The position numbers were made by a program, and so were the translations under genes. From the NCBI GenBank assembly GCA_040880285.1, contig JBBDIT010000032.1:1-31263 (forward strand): a stretch of DNA of 31,263 bases, in the 5' to 3' direction. This document shows positions 15,261 to 23,394 of the stretch, in pieces; positions within the stretch are counted from its first letter, which is position 1, and each line of letters opens with the position of its first letter. This DNA comes from JANQJA01 sp040880285. GTDB taxonomy: Bacteria > Pseudomonadota > Gammaproteobacteria > Pseudomonadales > Azotimanducaceae. The notes under the pieces were generated by a model, which saw only the letters and a program-made list of their open reading frames with translations, had not been told where the DNA came from and ran no database searches.

Positions 15261-16166
15261 TTAACTTGATTGCGATGCAGGCGTTTGCAGCAGGTTCATG
15301 AGATCGTTGAACAAGGGTTCCCTTGATGTGCCCTTGCGCCAGGCGAAACCGATATCGCGATGATAACGCGACTGCGGTAGTCGAGTCGTCGCAATATGCG
15401 TGCCCTTCAGAACACCGGCATTGACTGCCATATCGGGCACGATGGTTACGCCGAGGTCCTCATCAACCATTTGTAACAGCATATCAAGACTATTGGCGCC
15501 AAATGTGTGAATCTTTTTGTGGTTCTTGAGTTGGCACCCGGCGAGGGCATGGTCCCTGAGACAGTGACCATCATCCAGGAGCAGGAGGCTCTCGTCTGGC
15601 AGGTTATTAAAGTCGATCCGTTTATTTTTCACCAGTTTGGACTGCTTGTGATACGCGAAGTGCATGCCTTCCCGATAGATAATCCGGGTTGCCACCTGTC
15701 CGGCCTCATAGGGAAGCGCCAGCAACACAAGGTCCAGTTTGTTATCAACGAGTTCCCCGATCAGGTTCGCTGTGGTGTTCTCGCGAATATACAGTTTCAA
15801 GCCATCGAATTTGCCACGGATCGCCTTGACGAAAGGGCTGATGAGATAGGGCGCAATGGTGGGAATTGCACCCAGCCTGATGGGTGAGGACAAGGGGCTG
15901 GATGAGGATCTGGCATCATCGACCAGATCCTCGGTGCGGGTAACGATATCCCTGGCTTTCTCGACCACTCTATTACCGAGCTCGGTAAAGATGACCGACT
16001 TGTTGGTTCGCTCCACCAGACTAACGTCAAGGTAGGACTCCAGTTCCTTGATGCCGGTACTCAAGGTCGATTGGGTTACATTCATTGATGCAGCTGCGCG
16101 CCCGAAGTGGAGCCTGTCATGCAGGGCTACAAGGTATTGCAGTTGCCGGATGGGGGGTAAGTTCAT
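15261..16166 (-). CDS. oxyR: OxyR-type LysR peroxide sensor
   Basis: 301 residues. The N-terminal LysR winged helix covers 5-65 (LHFGRAAASMNVTQSTLSTG). The effector domain carries the OxyR signature DDGHCLRDHALAGC, with Cys202 and Cys211 nine residues apart, as Cys199 and Cys208 are in E. coli OxyR. The peroxidatic residue environment (His201, Asp205) is also kept. Hydrogen peroxide would form the disulfide and switch DNA binding. It lies downstream of the LLM oxidoreductase (123-bp gap) on the same strand but has its own palindromic site at 16207-16229. The bcp-type peroxiredoxin at 23619 is a plausible target; no site was proven there. Confidence 0.93.
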   Translation of the reverse strand: MNLPPIRQLQYLVALHDRLHFGRAAASMNVTQSTLSTGIKELESYLDVSLVERTNKSVIFTELGNRVVEKARDIVTRTEDLVDDARSSSSPLSSPIRLGAIPTIAPYLISPFVKAIRGKFDGLKLYIRENTTANLIGELVDNKLDLVLLALPYEAGQVATRIIYREGMHFAYHKQSKLVKNKRIDFNNLPDESLLLLDDGHCLRDHALAGCQLKNHKKIHTFGANSLDMLLQMVDEDLGVTIVPDMAVNAGVLKGTHIATTRLPQSRYHRDIGFAWRKGTSREPLFNDLMNLLQTPASQSS

Positions 16167-16206
16167 TTGAGCGTCCGAATCGGGTGGGCTCTCGCCGATT
16201 TAAATA

Positions 16207-16229
16207 ATTGATAAATCATATCGATATGA
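16207..16229. promoter_or_regulatory. Palindrome upstream of oxyR, candidate autoregulatory site
   Basis: Two overlapping symmetric elements 40-60 bp before the oxyR start: ATTGATA-N5-TATCGAT (16207-16225, one mismatch between arms) and a perfect 14-bp palindrome TCATATCGATATGA (16216-16229). LysR regulators commonly bind such dyads near their own gene. It does not match the textbook ATAG-N7-CTAT OxyR tetranucleotides exactly. Confidence 0.45.
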
Positions 16230-16289
16230 GATGAACAATTCAATTAATTAATGATTTAGGCCCCTGAACTGATCCCCACAGCCAGCACG

Positions 16290-17195
16290 TCAACGCCCGG
16301 CCGGCGCGACCTCGGTAATGAACTTGTCGAGCACCTCCCGCTTTTCGCTGGTATCCCCCAAACCCAGCGTAAAGTCAGGGATAATTAATTCATCAACCCC
16401 GGCGTCCTTATAGGCGGCAACCACTTCCTGAAGCTGGCTGACGTTTCCTGCCAGGGTTGGGCGCGCCGGGTCAGCGCTCATTTTTTTGATGAACCCGGCG
16501 TCATCCGAGAGAAACAAGAGCGCGACCGCCGAGCGCTGGATTTCCGCGGGGTTCCGTCCGAGGTCCTGACAGTGTTGGTCGAGGATGGACATCTTGTGTT
16601 TGAGTGTGTCTACGGTTCCCCAGACGTTCCATTCGTCCGCATACTTTGCGGTAATTTTCAGCGTGACCTTCTCGCCACCGCCGCCAATCAACAAAGGTAA
16701 TGGGGTCTGCAATGGTTTGGGTTCCAGCGGGGCATCGGTCAACTGGTAATACTTGCCCTGAAAGCTGACACTGGATTCAGAAAACAGCCGTTTGATGACC
16801 TCACAGGCTTCTTCCAGCCGACGTAGTCTGCCATTGACCGTGTAGAACGGCAGGCCATACTTCTCATGTTCGTTTTCCTGCCAGCCGGACCCGAGTCCGA
16901 GTATCAGGCGGCCTCCGGAGATGTGATCGACCGTGGCCGCCATTTTCGCCAGCACCGCAGGATGGCGATAAGTGTTACCGGTGACGAGTGTACCCAGCCG
17001 GATACGGGGCACGACCGCTGCAATGGCAGCGAGTGTGGTCCAGGCCTCCGGCCAGGGCGCACTGGTGTCTTCGGCATTGGGCATAAAGTGATCTGCGAGC
17101 CAGAGGCCATCCCAGTCGGACTGCTCAACATGCGTGGCTAAGGATTTTACGACTTCGAAGCTCTGGGAGGGCTGGGGCCAAAAACTGAATCTCAT
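16290..17195 (-). CDS. LLM-class (luciferase-like) F420-dependent oxidoreductase
   Basis: 301 residues with the luciferase-like TIM barrel: SDWDGLWLADHFMP at about 26-39, IRLGTLVTGNTYRHPAVLAK near 65-84, and SGGRLILGLGSGWQENEH near 93-110. These are typical of the F420-dependent LLM group (the TIGR03560-like type) rather than FMN-dependent alkanal monooxygenases. It would carry out a hydride transfer with F420 or a related flavin; the substrate is unknown. It is transcribed toward oxyR. The 322-bp upstream gap separates it from the divergent FHA protein. Confidence 0.88.
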   Translation of the reverse strand: MRFSFWPQPSQSFEVVKSLATHVEQSDWDGLWLADHFMPNAEDTSAPWPEAWTTLAAIAAVVPRIRLGTLVTGNTYRHPAVLAKMAATVDHISGGRLILGLGSGWQENEHEKYGLPFYTVNGRLRRLEEACEVIKRLFSESSVSFQGKYYQLTDAPLEPKPLQTPLPLLIGGGGEKVTLKITAKYADEWNVWGTVDTLKHKMSILDQHCQDLGRNPAEIQRSAVALLFLSDDAGFIKKMSADPARPTLAGNVSQLQEVVAAYKDAGVDELIIPDFTLGLGDTSEKREVLDKFITEVAPAGR

Positions 17196-17350
17196 GGTGC
17201 ACTTCCTTTTTTTAACGGGTTGGTTGGGCCTGGGTCACGCCTGGGCACATAGTACCGCGTGGTGATATCCGCGTCATTGGTAAGGGCGTTTGGTCGATTC
17301 AAGACCTGTCCCTGACCTCTAATCAGTCAAATGTGAGCCAAATGTAAATC

Positions 17351-17366
17351 TGTGACCGTCATCACG
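17351..17366. promoter_or_regulatory. CRP-like binding site
   Basis: TGTGA-CCGTCA-TCACG: nine of the ten conserved bases of the TGTGA-N6-TCACA consensus. It lies about 110 bp before the predicted transcription start of the FHA gene and 155 bp before the LLM start. A single match by eye. Confidence 0.35.
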
Positions 17367-17427
17367 TATTGGTGGTACGGCCGGGCCTAAGATGAGCGTC
17401 ATTTGACTGGCCAGGCAGTATAACTCA

Positions 17428-17455
17428 TTGAGATCTAACTGATTTGGAGTATATT
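17428..17455 (+). promoter_or_regulatory. Sigma70-type promoter of the FHA protein gene
   Basis: TTGAGA (17428-17433), 16-nt spacer, TATATT (17450-17455). Transcription would start near 17462, leaving a leader of about 56 nt before the GTG at 17518. Confidence 0.5.
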
Positions 17456-17517
17456 AGCGTGCAATTAAAGTCGTTGGGGGCAAGTCGGCAGAACCGGACT
17501 TTGCCGGCACTACGAAC

Positions 17518-19059
17518 GTGTCAGTGAACAGCATCTTTGCCGTTTTTTTTGTGCTTCTCGTATTGTTTTGCCGACCAGCAATTTCCGATGAGTTGCGAGA
17601 AGCAGAACTGCGGAACAGCATCGTGATCGTTACCATCGACGATGCGCGGAGTCAGTTTCCTTCTGGCTCAGGCTTTATTGTGCAGTCGAATCAAGGCATT
17701 TCCTACGTTGTCACCAGTGCAGATCTGGTTAACCAGCAGGATTCCGCCAACGTCATTGCGCCCATGTCAGGGCGTGTCGTTAGTGCGCAAGTGATGCATA
17801 CAGACCCTGACCGGAACTTTGCACTGTTGAAGGTCCCCGATCTCGCCGGGCGCCCTCTGGTCTTTGGCGTAAACACGCCAGCGGTTGGTGACCAGGTCTG
17901 GTCTGCCATCAAATGGCCTTTGGAGAACAGCTCACTTGGACTTGCCAGGGGACAGGTGCTTTCCCCCGCTATTGGCACCCTGGATGATTCCACACCGATG
18001 ATTCGGCATAGCGCAAACATTAGCGGAGCCGTTGGCTCTGTACTGCTGAATGACTGCGGGCAAGTAGTGGGATTGAACGTGAGATCCGGTCAAATGGGTG
18101 CCCGAACCCAGGCGCTCAATGGTGCGAGCTTGAGTAATCTTTTGTCTGGGCTAAACGTGCGGACGATAAGTGCCAGCGCCGCCTGCGTACCGGTTATGCA
18201 AAAAGCCCGGCAGCAAGCATTGCTGGCGACGGCCGAGGCAGAACGTGCCACCGCCGAGGCGCAGCGGGCGCAACAGGTTGCGGCAGAAATGGAAGATCGC
18301 CTGGCCGCATCTAACCAACGTAATGCCTCGCTTGAAGCCGAGACTCGGGCCGCACGTGCCCGGGCCGATGAAGCAATTGCTGCGGCCGACCTGGCCCGCA
18401 AAAATGCGGAAGAAACACGGATTGAATTGGAACGCCGCACGGCTACCATTCAGGCGGAAACTGCTGCCATCGTCAAGTCAATGGAGCGAGACCGGGAAGT
18501 TGCCCAGGAACGCTACCAAGATGCGCTGGCCCAACAAAGGATGGATGCGCAGACCCGCGAACGGCTGCTACTGATCGCTGGTGGCTTGTTTTTGACGGCA
18601 TCGGTCATCGTCATTGGTTTACTGCTACGCCGCGGCAATGGTCAGGGCGGGTATCTGGCACAGCCCGCAGGCGGCCACAGCAATCGGGACGGCAAGGAAA
18701 AGGGCAGCACCGACTTGCACAAGCAGGATCTGGTCGAATATGTGCTTGATGGGAGAGACGAGGATGGCATCCGTTATCTATTGCGGATCTCAGGCGACCA
18801 ACTGGTATCGAACGAGGGGGTAGTAATTGGACGCAATCCGCAAGATTCGCCGTACATTATCAACCATTCCGATGTTTCCCGCAGACACGCGCGCATGAAA
18901 GTGATGAAAAACCGCGTGTTTATTGAAGACCTGGGTTCGACTAACGGGACGTCAGTCAATGGCCAGGCTATCGATGATAAAGGATTGGTCTCTGTTGATA
19001 ACGGTGACCAGATCATTATCGGGTCTGTAGTCATGAAGCTTCGCGTCCTTGGAGCCTGA
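17518..19059 (+). CDS. Membrane protein: trypsin-like pseudoprotease, coiled coil, TM helix, FHA domain
   Basis: 513 residues; GTG start, with no earlier in-frame start before the TAG at 17455. Residues 1-23 are a signal peptide (FAVFFVLLVLFCRPAISDE). Residues 28-215 have the trypsin/HtrA fold but none of the triad: the His position is Asp69 (VVTSADLV), the Asp position is Asn100 (DRNFALLKV), and the Ser position is Val172 (GAVGSVLLN). Residues 225-345 are an Ala/Glu/Arg-rich coiled coil. A single membrane helix at about 350-370 is followed by RR. The FHA domain at 420-513 keeps IGRNPQ, SRRHARMKV and LGSTNGTSVNG, so phosphothreonine binding is expected. The layout is periplasmic sensor plus stalk outside and a phosphopeptide reader in the cytoplasm. 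The partner kinase is not in the window. Confidence 0.88.
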   Translation: MSVNSIFAVFFVLLVLFCRPAISDELREAELRNSIVIVTIDDARSQFPSGSGFIVQSNQGISYVVTSADLVNQQDSANVIAPMSGRVVSAQVMHTDPDRNFALLKVPDLAGRPLVFGVNTPAVGDQVWSAIKWPLENSSLGLARGQVLSPAIGTLDDSTPMIRHSANISGAVGSVLLNDCGQVVGLNVRSGQMGARTQALNGASLSNLLSGLNVRTISASAACVPVMQKARQQALLATAEAERATAEAQRAQQVAAEMEDRLAASNQRNASLEAETRAARARADEAIAAADLARKNAEETRIELERRTATIQAETAAIVKSMERDREVAQERYQDALAQQRMDAQTRERLLLIAGGLFLTASVIVIGLLLRRGNGQGGYLAQPAGGHSNRDGKEKGSTDLHKQDLVEYVLDGRDEDGIRYLLRISGDQLVSNEGVVIGRNPQDSPYIINHSDVSRRHARMKVMKNRVFIEDLGSTNGTSVNGQAIDDKGLVSVDNGDQIIIGSVVMKLRVLGA

Positions 19060-19228
19060 GCCCCGGCCGTCCCTGGCCCGGTCCCGTTACGTCCCTGTAC
19101 CTGGCCTTCCAAAACAGGTCCCTGACTTCCCCTTGGAACAATTGACGCGAACCTGTTCAGAGGTTTCCTGGCGAGCGCGACCTGCGGTATTCTCTTTGCA
19201 CCAGAAATATTAAAGAGGGAGTAGCAAC

Positions 19229-20107
19229 ATGAGTGTTGAAGGTAAAGTTGCAATTGTCACCGGCGCAGGTGGTGGTCTAGGTAAGTGTCACGCACTCTTA
19301 CTGGCAGAACACGGCGCCAAAGTGGTCGTTAACGACCTGGGTGGCAATGTAGATGGCACCGGTAAAGGTGATGCCGCCGATCTGGTGGTTGAGGAAATCC
19401 GGGACAAGGGTGGCGAAGCCGTTGCCAACAAGGCGTCGGTTTCAGATCGTGCCGGGGCAAAGAGTATCGTCGATGATGCAGTCGAGGCCTTTGGAACCGT
19501 GGACATTGTCGTGAACAATGCCGGGATCCTTCGCGATAAGTCATTCAAGAACATGACGCTTGATGAATGGGACCTGGTGATCAACGTGCACCTGAACGGT
19601 AGCGCCTACGTAAGCTGGCATGCCTGGCCTATCATGTACGAAAAGAACTATGGCAGGATTGTTCTGACCAGCTCAACTTCGGGCATATTCGGCAGCTTCG
19701 GCCAGTCCAACTATGGGGCCGCGAAGATGGGTATGGTCGGCATGATGAACAACCTTGCCCGGGAAGGCGCGTCCCACAATGTCCGGGTCAACTGCCTTGC
19801 GCCTGGTGCAGCGACCCGCATGATTGCGAGCATTCCAGGTAGGGATGTTGATCCGGATAACCCGCCACCGGAGAGTCATCCACGCCTGGTGAGCCCCGCG
19901 GTGTTGCACATGTGTGGCGAGGATGCCCCCAATGGTCGCATTATCCATGCTTCCGGCGGTCGCTTTTCATCAAGCGCGATTTTTCACAACGAAGGCATCA
20001 ACCTCGGAGTGGATGCGGACATCAATGGTCTTGAAGCCCAAATTGACACCGTGCTGGATATGTCGAAAGCAAAGATGTATGAACCAAGGCAGCGCCAACA
20101 AGGCTAG
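19229..20107 (+). CDS. SDR oxidoreductase, 17beta-HSD4/MFE-2-like
   Basis: 292 residues. Complete SDR motifs: VTGAGGGLGK at 10-19, the NNAG segment near 96, the Ser of LTSSTSGIFG, and Tyr-xxx-Lys in SNYGAAKMG. The segment VVVNDLGGNVDGTGKGD near 32-48 is the hallmark insertion of the 17beta-hydroxysteroid dehydrogenase type 4 / multifunctional enzyme 2 group, which oxidises 3-hydroxyacyl-CoA in beta-oxidation or steroid metabolism. The hydratase and SCP2 domains of the fused eukaryotic protein are absent. A GAGGGAG lies 9 nt before the ATG. It may serve the same lipid breakdown as the 1-9 kb cluster, but no other beta-oxidation gene is adjacent. Confidence 0.92.
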   Translation: MSVEGKVAIVTGAGGGLGKCHALLLAEHGAKVVVNDLGGNVDGTGKGDAADLVVEEIRDKGGEAVANKASVSDRAGAKSIVDDAVEAFGTVDIVVNNAGILRDKSFKNMTLDEWDLVINVHLNGSAYVSWHAWPIMYEKNYGRIVLTSSTSGIFGSFGQSNYGAAKMGMVGMMNNLAREGASHNVRVNCLAPGAATRMIASIPGRDVDPDNPPPESHPRLVSPAVLHMCGEDAPNGRIIHASGGRFSSSAIFHNEGINLGVDADINGLEAQIDTVLDMSKAKMYEPRQRQQG

Positions 20108-20148
20108 CCAATATATTGGAGACCCCGGGGTGCAGCCCGGCCCCGGGG
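20108..20148. repeat. Clustered palindromes after the SDR gene
   Basis: A perfect palindrome CCAATATATTGG at 20108-20119 directly follows the SDR stop; CCCCGGGG occurs at 20123-20130 and again at 20141-20148, able to pair as a GC-rich stem around a 10-nt loop. This may be a terminator stem or a remnant of a REP-like element. Confidence 0.4.
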
Positions 20149-20458
20149 ATTCAAATATGACCCCAACACAAACAGGGATTTTTGCCCGGGACCATGCTGT
20201 GCGAAAGTGAACGCTGCCGCGCATGCTTCTTCCTTTATATGGCTGATTTATCTGTTAAAATCTTTTGCGGAAAGGGGGAGTTGCTTCAAGGTGGGGTAAT
20301 GCCACCTCATCGGGGCGATTTTGTGCAGGAAAGATCTGCCTGGATCACAAGTCGTTGAAAAGGTGCGAGCGCGCTGATTTTCCGATACCAAATTAGATCT
20401 ACCGCAATAGCAGTTGCAGGGCACGCGTTCGCCCGGCACGAGATACCAGGATCGAAAC
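20108..20458. other. Intergenic leader before korA with several palindromes, no gene
   Basis: A 351-bp gap. In order it holds a 12-bp palindrome (20108-20119), two CCCCGGGG blocks (20123-20130 and 20141-20148), an AGGTGG-N7-CCACCT hairpin (20289-20307), and the korA ribosome site. No open coding fragment with a family match was found. A terminator for the SDR gene could be made by the GC-rich blocks, but no T-run follows. Signals of a korA promoter are weak. Confidence 0.6.
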
Positions 20459-22327
20459 ATGTCCGTTGTTGAAGATACTAGCAAGCAGGAAACAAACTTC
20501 CACACAGTCAATGCTGTTGTCGTAAGGTTCGCAGGAGACTCCGGTGACGGCATGCAGCTGACCGGTAACAATTTTACTGAGGCGACCGCTATATATGGAA
20601 ATGACCTGGCGACGTTTCCTGACTTCCCTGCCGAAATACGCGCACCGGCCGGTGCAACATTTGGTGTATCGGCGTTCCAGATTTACTTCGGTGCTGATGA
20701 GGTTACTACTGCCGGTGACGATGTCGATGTTCTGATCGCAATGAACCCTGCAGCTTTAATTACTAACCTGCCTGACCTCGTTGAAGGTGGCATGGTGATT
20801 GTCGATGCTGATGCTTTTACCGATAAAAATCTTGCGCGAGCCGGCTATAAGGAAAATCCGCTAGAGGACGGTTCGCTCGACGGCTACCGCTTACTGAAAA
20901 TTGAGGTAACCAGACAAGTACTCGAAGCAGTCAAGCCCTATGGTTTGTCCCACAAGTTTGCGGTTCGTTGCAAGAACATGTGGACCCTGGGACTGGTCAT
21001 GTGGCTGTTTGAACGCAGTCGGGATGCAACCATCGCGGGGCTGGAAGCGAAGTTTGCGAAAATGCCCGACATCCGGGATGCCAATATCGCAGCACTCAAT
21101 GCGGGTCACGCGTACGCTGAGACAGCGGAGCTGCCATCCGGAGTCGAAATTTACCGGGTGCCCAGGGCTGTAGTTGAACCAGGCTTGTACCGCAATACGA
21201 CCGGCACCGAGGCAATGGCGTTCGGATTGATTGCCGGTGGCGAGTTGGCCAACGTGCCACTGGTATTTGCCTCTTATCCGATCACGCCGGCATCCAGTCT
21301 CTTGCATGCATTGTCAGCGCAAAAGCAGTTTGAAGTGGTGACCTTCCAGGCTGAAGATGAGATAGCCGCTGCGTGCGCGGCAATCGGCGCATCTTTCGCC
21401 GGCTCCCTTGGCGTCACCTCAAGTTCCGGTCCTGGTATTTCTCTTAAAGGGGAAGCAATTGCCCTTGCTGCCGCCACCGAGCTACCCCTTATCATCGTGA
21501 ACACGCAGCGGGGTGGCCCCTCGACAGGTTTGCCGACAAAGACCGAGCAGTCTGATTACAACCAGGCGGTATTCGGCCGTCATGCTGACACCAGCTTGCC
21601 GGTGATCTCTGCATCCACCTCCGCTGATTGTTTCGAAGTTGCCATTGAGGCTGTGCGTATCGCCACCAAATATCGAACACCGGTCATTGTGCTGAGTGAT
21701 GGTTATCTTGCCAATGCATCAGAACCCTGGAAAGTACCGGAGATGAAAGACTTCAAGTCTTTCCCGGTTGAGTTTGAAACGAATCCGGAAGGTTTTGAGC
21801 CTGCCAACCGGGATCCGCAAACCCTGGCGCGAGTATGGGCCAGACCGGGCACGCCAGGACTTGAGCACAGGATTGGAGGTATCGAGAAGAGTTACGAGAC
21901 CGGCGATATTTCTTACGATCCTGCGAATCACCAGAAGATGACCGATACCCGTAAGGCGAAGATTGATGGTATTGCACGTGATATTCCTGACCAGGTAATC
22001 GAGTTGGGCGAGCAGTCAGGGAAGCTGGTTGTACTTGGGTGGGGCTCAACTTACGGCGCGATCCATCAGGCGGTGAAGCGCTGTTTGCAGGAGGGCCTAT
22101 CCGTCTCGCACATCCACATGCGCTATATGTGGCCGATGCCATCTAACCTTGGCGATTTACTGTCGCGTTTTGATCAGGTCCTGGTGCCGGAAATGAATAC
22201 TGGTCAGTTCATTAATGTCGTCCGTGGAACTTACCTGATAGATGCTAAACCACTTAACAAAGTTTCAGGCCAGCCCTTCAAGATCAGAGAAATTGTCGAT
22301 GCCATCAAGGCATTGTTGGAGTCATAG
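20459..22327 (+). CDS. korA: 2-oxoacid:ferredoxin oxidoreductase, fused gamma-alpha subunit (KorA type)
   Basis: 622 residues from the ATG at 20459, which has AGGA 7 nt upstream; a TTG 45 nt earlier is in frame but lacks support. The N-terminal gamma domain (about 15-200) begins with FAGDSGDGMQLTGN at 25-38. The alpha/pyrimidine-binding domain follows (LIAGGELANVPLVFASYPITPAS, GSLGVTSSSGPGISLKGEAI, TQRGGPSTGLPTKTEQSD). Length and fusion match aerobic-type 2-oxoglutarate:ferredoxin oxidoreductases such as mycobacterial KorA. With KorB it decarboxylates a 2-oxoacid, probably 2-oxoglutarate, to the acyl-CoA and reduces ferredoxin. Its stop codon abuts the start of korB. Preference among 2-oxoacids cannot be read from sequence. 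Confidence 0.92.
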   Translation: MSVVEDTSKQETNFHTVNAVVVRFAGDSGDGMQLTGNNFTEATAIYGNDLATFPDFPAEIRAPAGATFGVSAFQIYFGADEVTTAGDDVDVLIAMNPAALITNLPDLVEGGMVIVDADAFTDKNLARAGYKENPLEDGSLDGYRLLKIEVTRQVLEAVKPYGLSHKFAVRCKNMWTLGLVMWLFERSRDATIAGLEAKFAKMPDIRDANIAALNAGHAYAETAELPSGVEIYRVPRAVVEPGLYRNTTGTEAMAFGLIAGGELANVPLVFASYPITPASSLLHALSAQKQFEVVTFQAEDEIAAACAAIGASFAGSLGVTSSSGPGISLKGEAIALAAATELPLIIVNTQRGGPSTGLPTKTEQSDYNQAVFGRHADTSLPVISASTSADCFEVAIEAVRIATKYRTPVIVLSDGYLANASEPWKVPEMKDFKSFPVEFETNPEGFEPANRDPQTLARVWARPGTPGLEHRIGGIEKSYETGDISYDPANHQKMTDTRKAKIDGIARDIPDQVIELGEQSGKLVVLGWGSTYGAIHQAVKRCLQEGLSVSHIHMRYMWPMPSNLGDLLSRFDQVLVPEMNTGQFINVVRGTYLIDAKPLNKVSGQPFKIREIVDAIKALLES

Positions 22328-23347
22328 ATGAACGCGCCAGTTGCAAAGTTAACGATCAAGGATTTTGAAACAGACCAGGAGGTCAGGTGGTGTCCCGGAT
22401 GTGGTGATTACGCCATCCTGAAGACCGTCCAGAAGCTCATGCCAGAACTGGACGTACCGAAAGAGAATATCGTGTTTGTATCCGGCATCGGCTGTTCATC
22501 GCGATTTCCGTATTACATGGAGACCTATGGCTTTCATACCATTCATGGCCGGGCACCGGCCATTGCAACCGGTGTCAAGCTGGCTAACCCGGAACTGGAT
22601 GTCTGGGTGATTACGGGTGATGGTGACGGCCTCAGCATCGGTGGCAATCATATGATTCATGTGCTCCGTCGCAATGTGGACCTGCAGATCCTGCTTTTTA
22701 ACAATGAAATTTACGGGTTGACCAAGGGCCAGTATTCACCAACGTCCCAGATCGGTACGCGGTCTCCTTCGACGCCGGATGGCTCTGTTGATATGCCCTT
22801 AAAGCCTTGTCAGTTTGCGATCGGCGCTGGTGCACGTTTTGTCGCCAGATCGATTGATACTGAAATGAAGCACCTGACGGAGGTGCTGACCAGGGCGCAC
22901 GACCACAAAGGTGCGTCATTTGTTGAAATTTACCAGAACTGCCCGGTATACAACGACGGTATCTTCGAACATGTCAAGGACAAGAAGCAGGCACCGGATA
23001 CAAGGCTCGTGCTTACGCATGGTCAACCGATGCTGTTTGGAGCCGAGCGAAACAAAGGGATTCGCTTTAATCCGCAAACCATGCAACTCGAAGTTGTCAC
23101 CATTGGCGAGGACGGTGTGACGGAATCCGATGTGTTGATCCATGATGAACACAACAAGGTCCTGGCACAGATGTTATCCGATCTACGCGCGCCGGAATTT
23201 CCGGAACCTGTCGGTGTCATTTATTGTGCTCCAACCCACGCCTATGTCACCGATGTCTACAGCCAGCGGATATCAGTGCGTGAGAAAAAGGGCGAGGCGA
23301 ACCTCGATGCCTTGCTGCGAAGCGGTCAGACCTGGACAGTCAACTAG
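22328..23347 (+). CDS. korB: 2-oxoacid:ferredoxin oxidoreductase beta subunit (KorB type)
   Basis: 339 residues, starting at the base after the korA stop (TAG-ATG), so the pair is tightly coupled. Cysteines for one [4Fe-4S] cluster are visible: Cys22 and Cys25 (WCPGCGDYA), Cys56 (GIGCSSR) and Cys205 (QNCPVYND). The thiamine diphosphate/Mg site is GDGD at 97-100 with NNEIYGLTKGQ following. There is no extra ferredoxin domain, which fits the two-subunit oxygen-tolerant type that uses a separate ferredoxin. The same ferredoxin pool could serve the P450, an inference. The 271-bp gap after it contains a broken VOC gene piece. Confidence 0.93.
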   Translation: MNAPVAKLTIKDFETDQEVRWCPGCGDYAILKTVQKLMPELDVPKENIVFVSGIGCSSRFPYYMETYGFHTIHGRAPAIATGVKLANPELDVWVITGDGDGLSIGGNHMIHVLRRNVDLQILLFNNEIYGLTKGQYSPTSQIGTRSPSTPDGSVDMPLKPCQFAIGAGARFVARSIDTEMKHLTEVLTRAHDHKGASFVEIYQNCPVYNDGIFEHVKDKKQAPDTRLVLTHGQPMLFGAERNKGIRFNPQTMQLEVVTIGEDGVTESDVLIHDEHNKVLAQMLSDLRAPEFPEPVGVIYCAPTHAYVTDVYSQRISVREKKGEANLDALLRSGQTWTVN

Positions 23348-23394
23348 GGAACCGCTGAGCAGGTCCGCGAATTATTGCTGGTTGTGCATCCGTT

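Larger units (their letters stand above)
17196..17517. other. Divergent intergenic region, no gene
   Basis: A 322-bp gap between the LLM gene (minus) and the FHA protein gene (plus). No coding fragment was recognised in six frames. It holds a CRP-like site at 17351-17366, a sigma70 promoter at 17428-17455 and a GTCCCTGAC nonamer near 17308 that recurs near 19118. Confidence 0.6.

Noticed and set aside
17518..19059. Calling this an active HtrA-type serine protease
   Set aside because: His, Asp and Ser of the triad are all replaced in the visible alignment.
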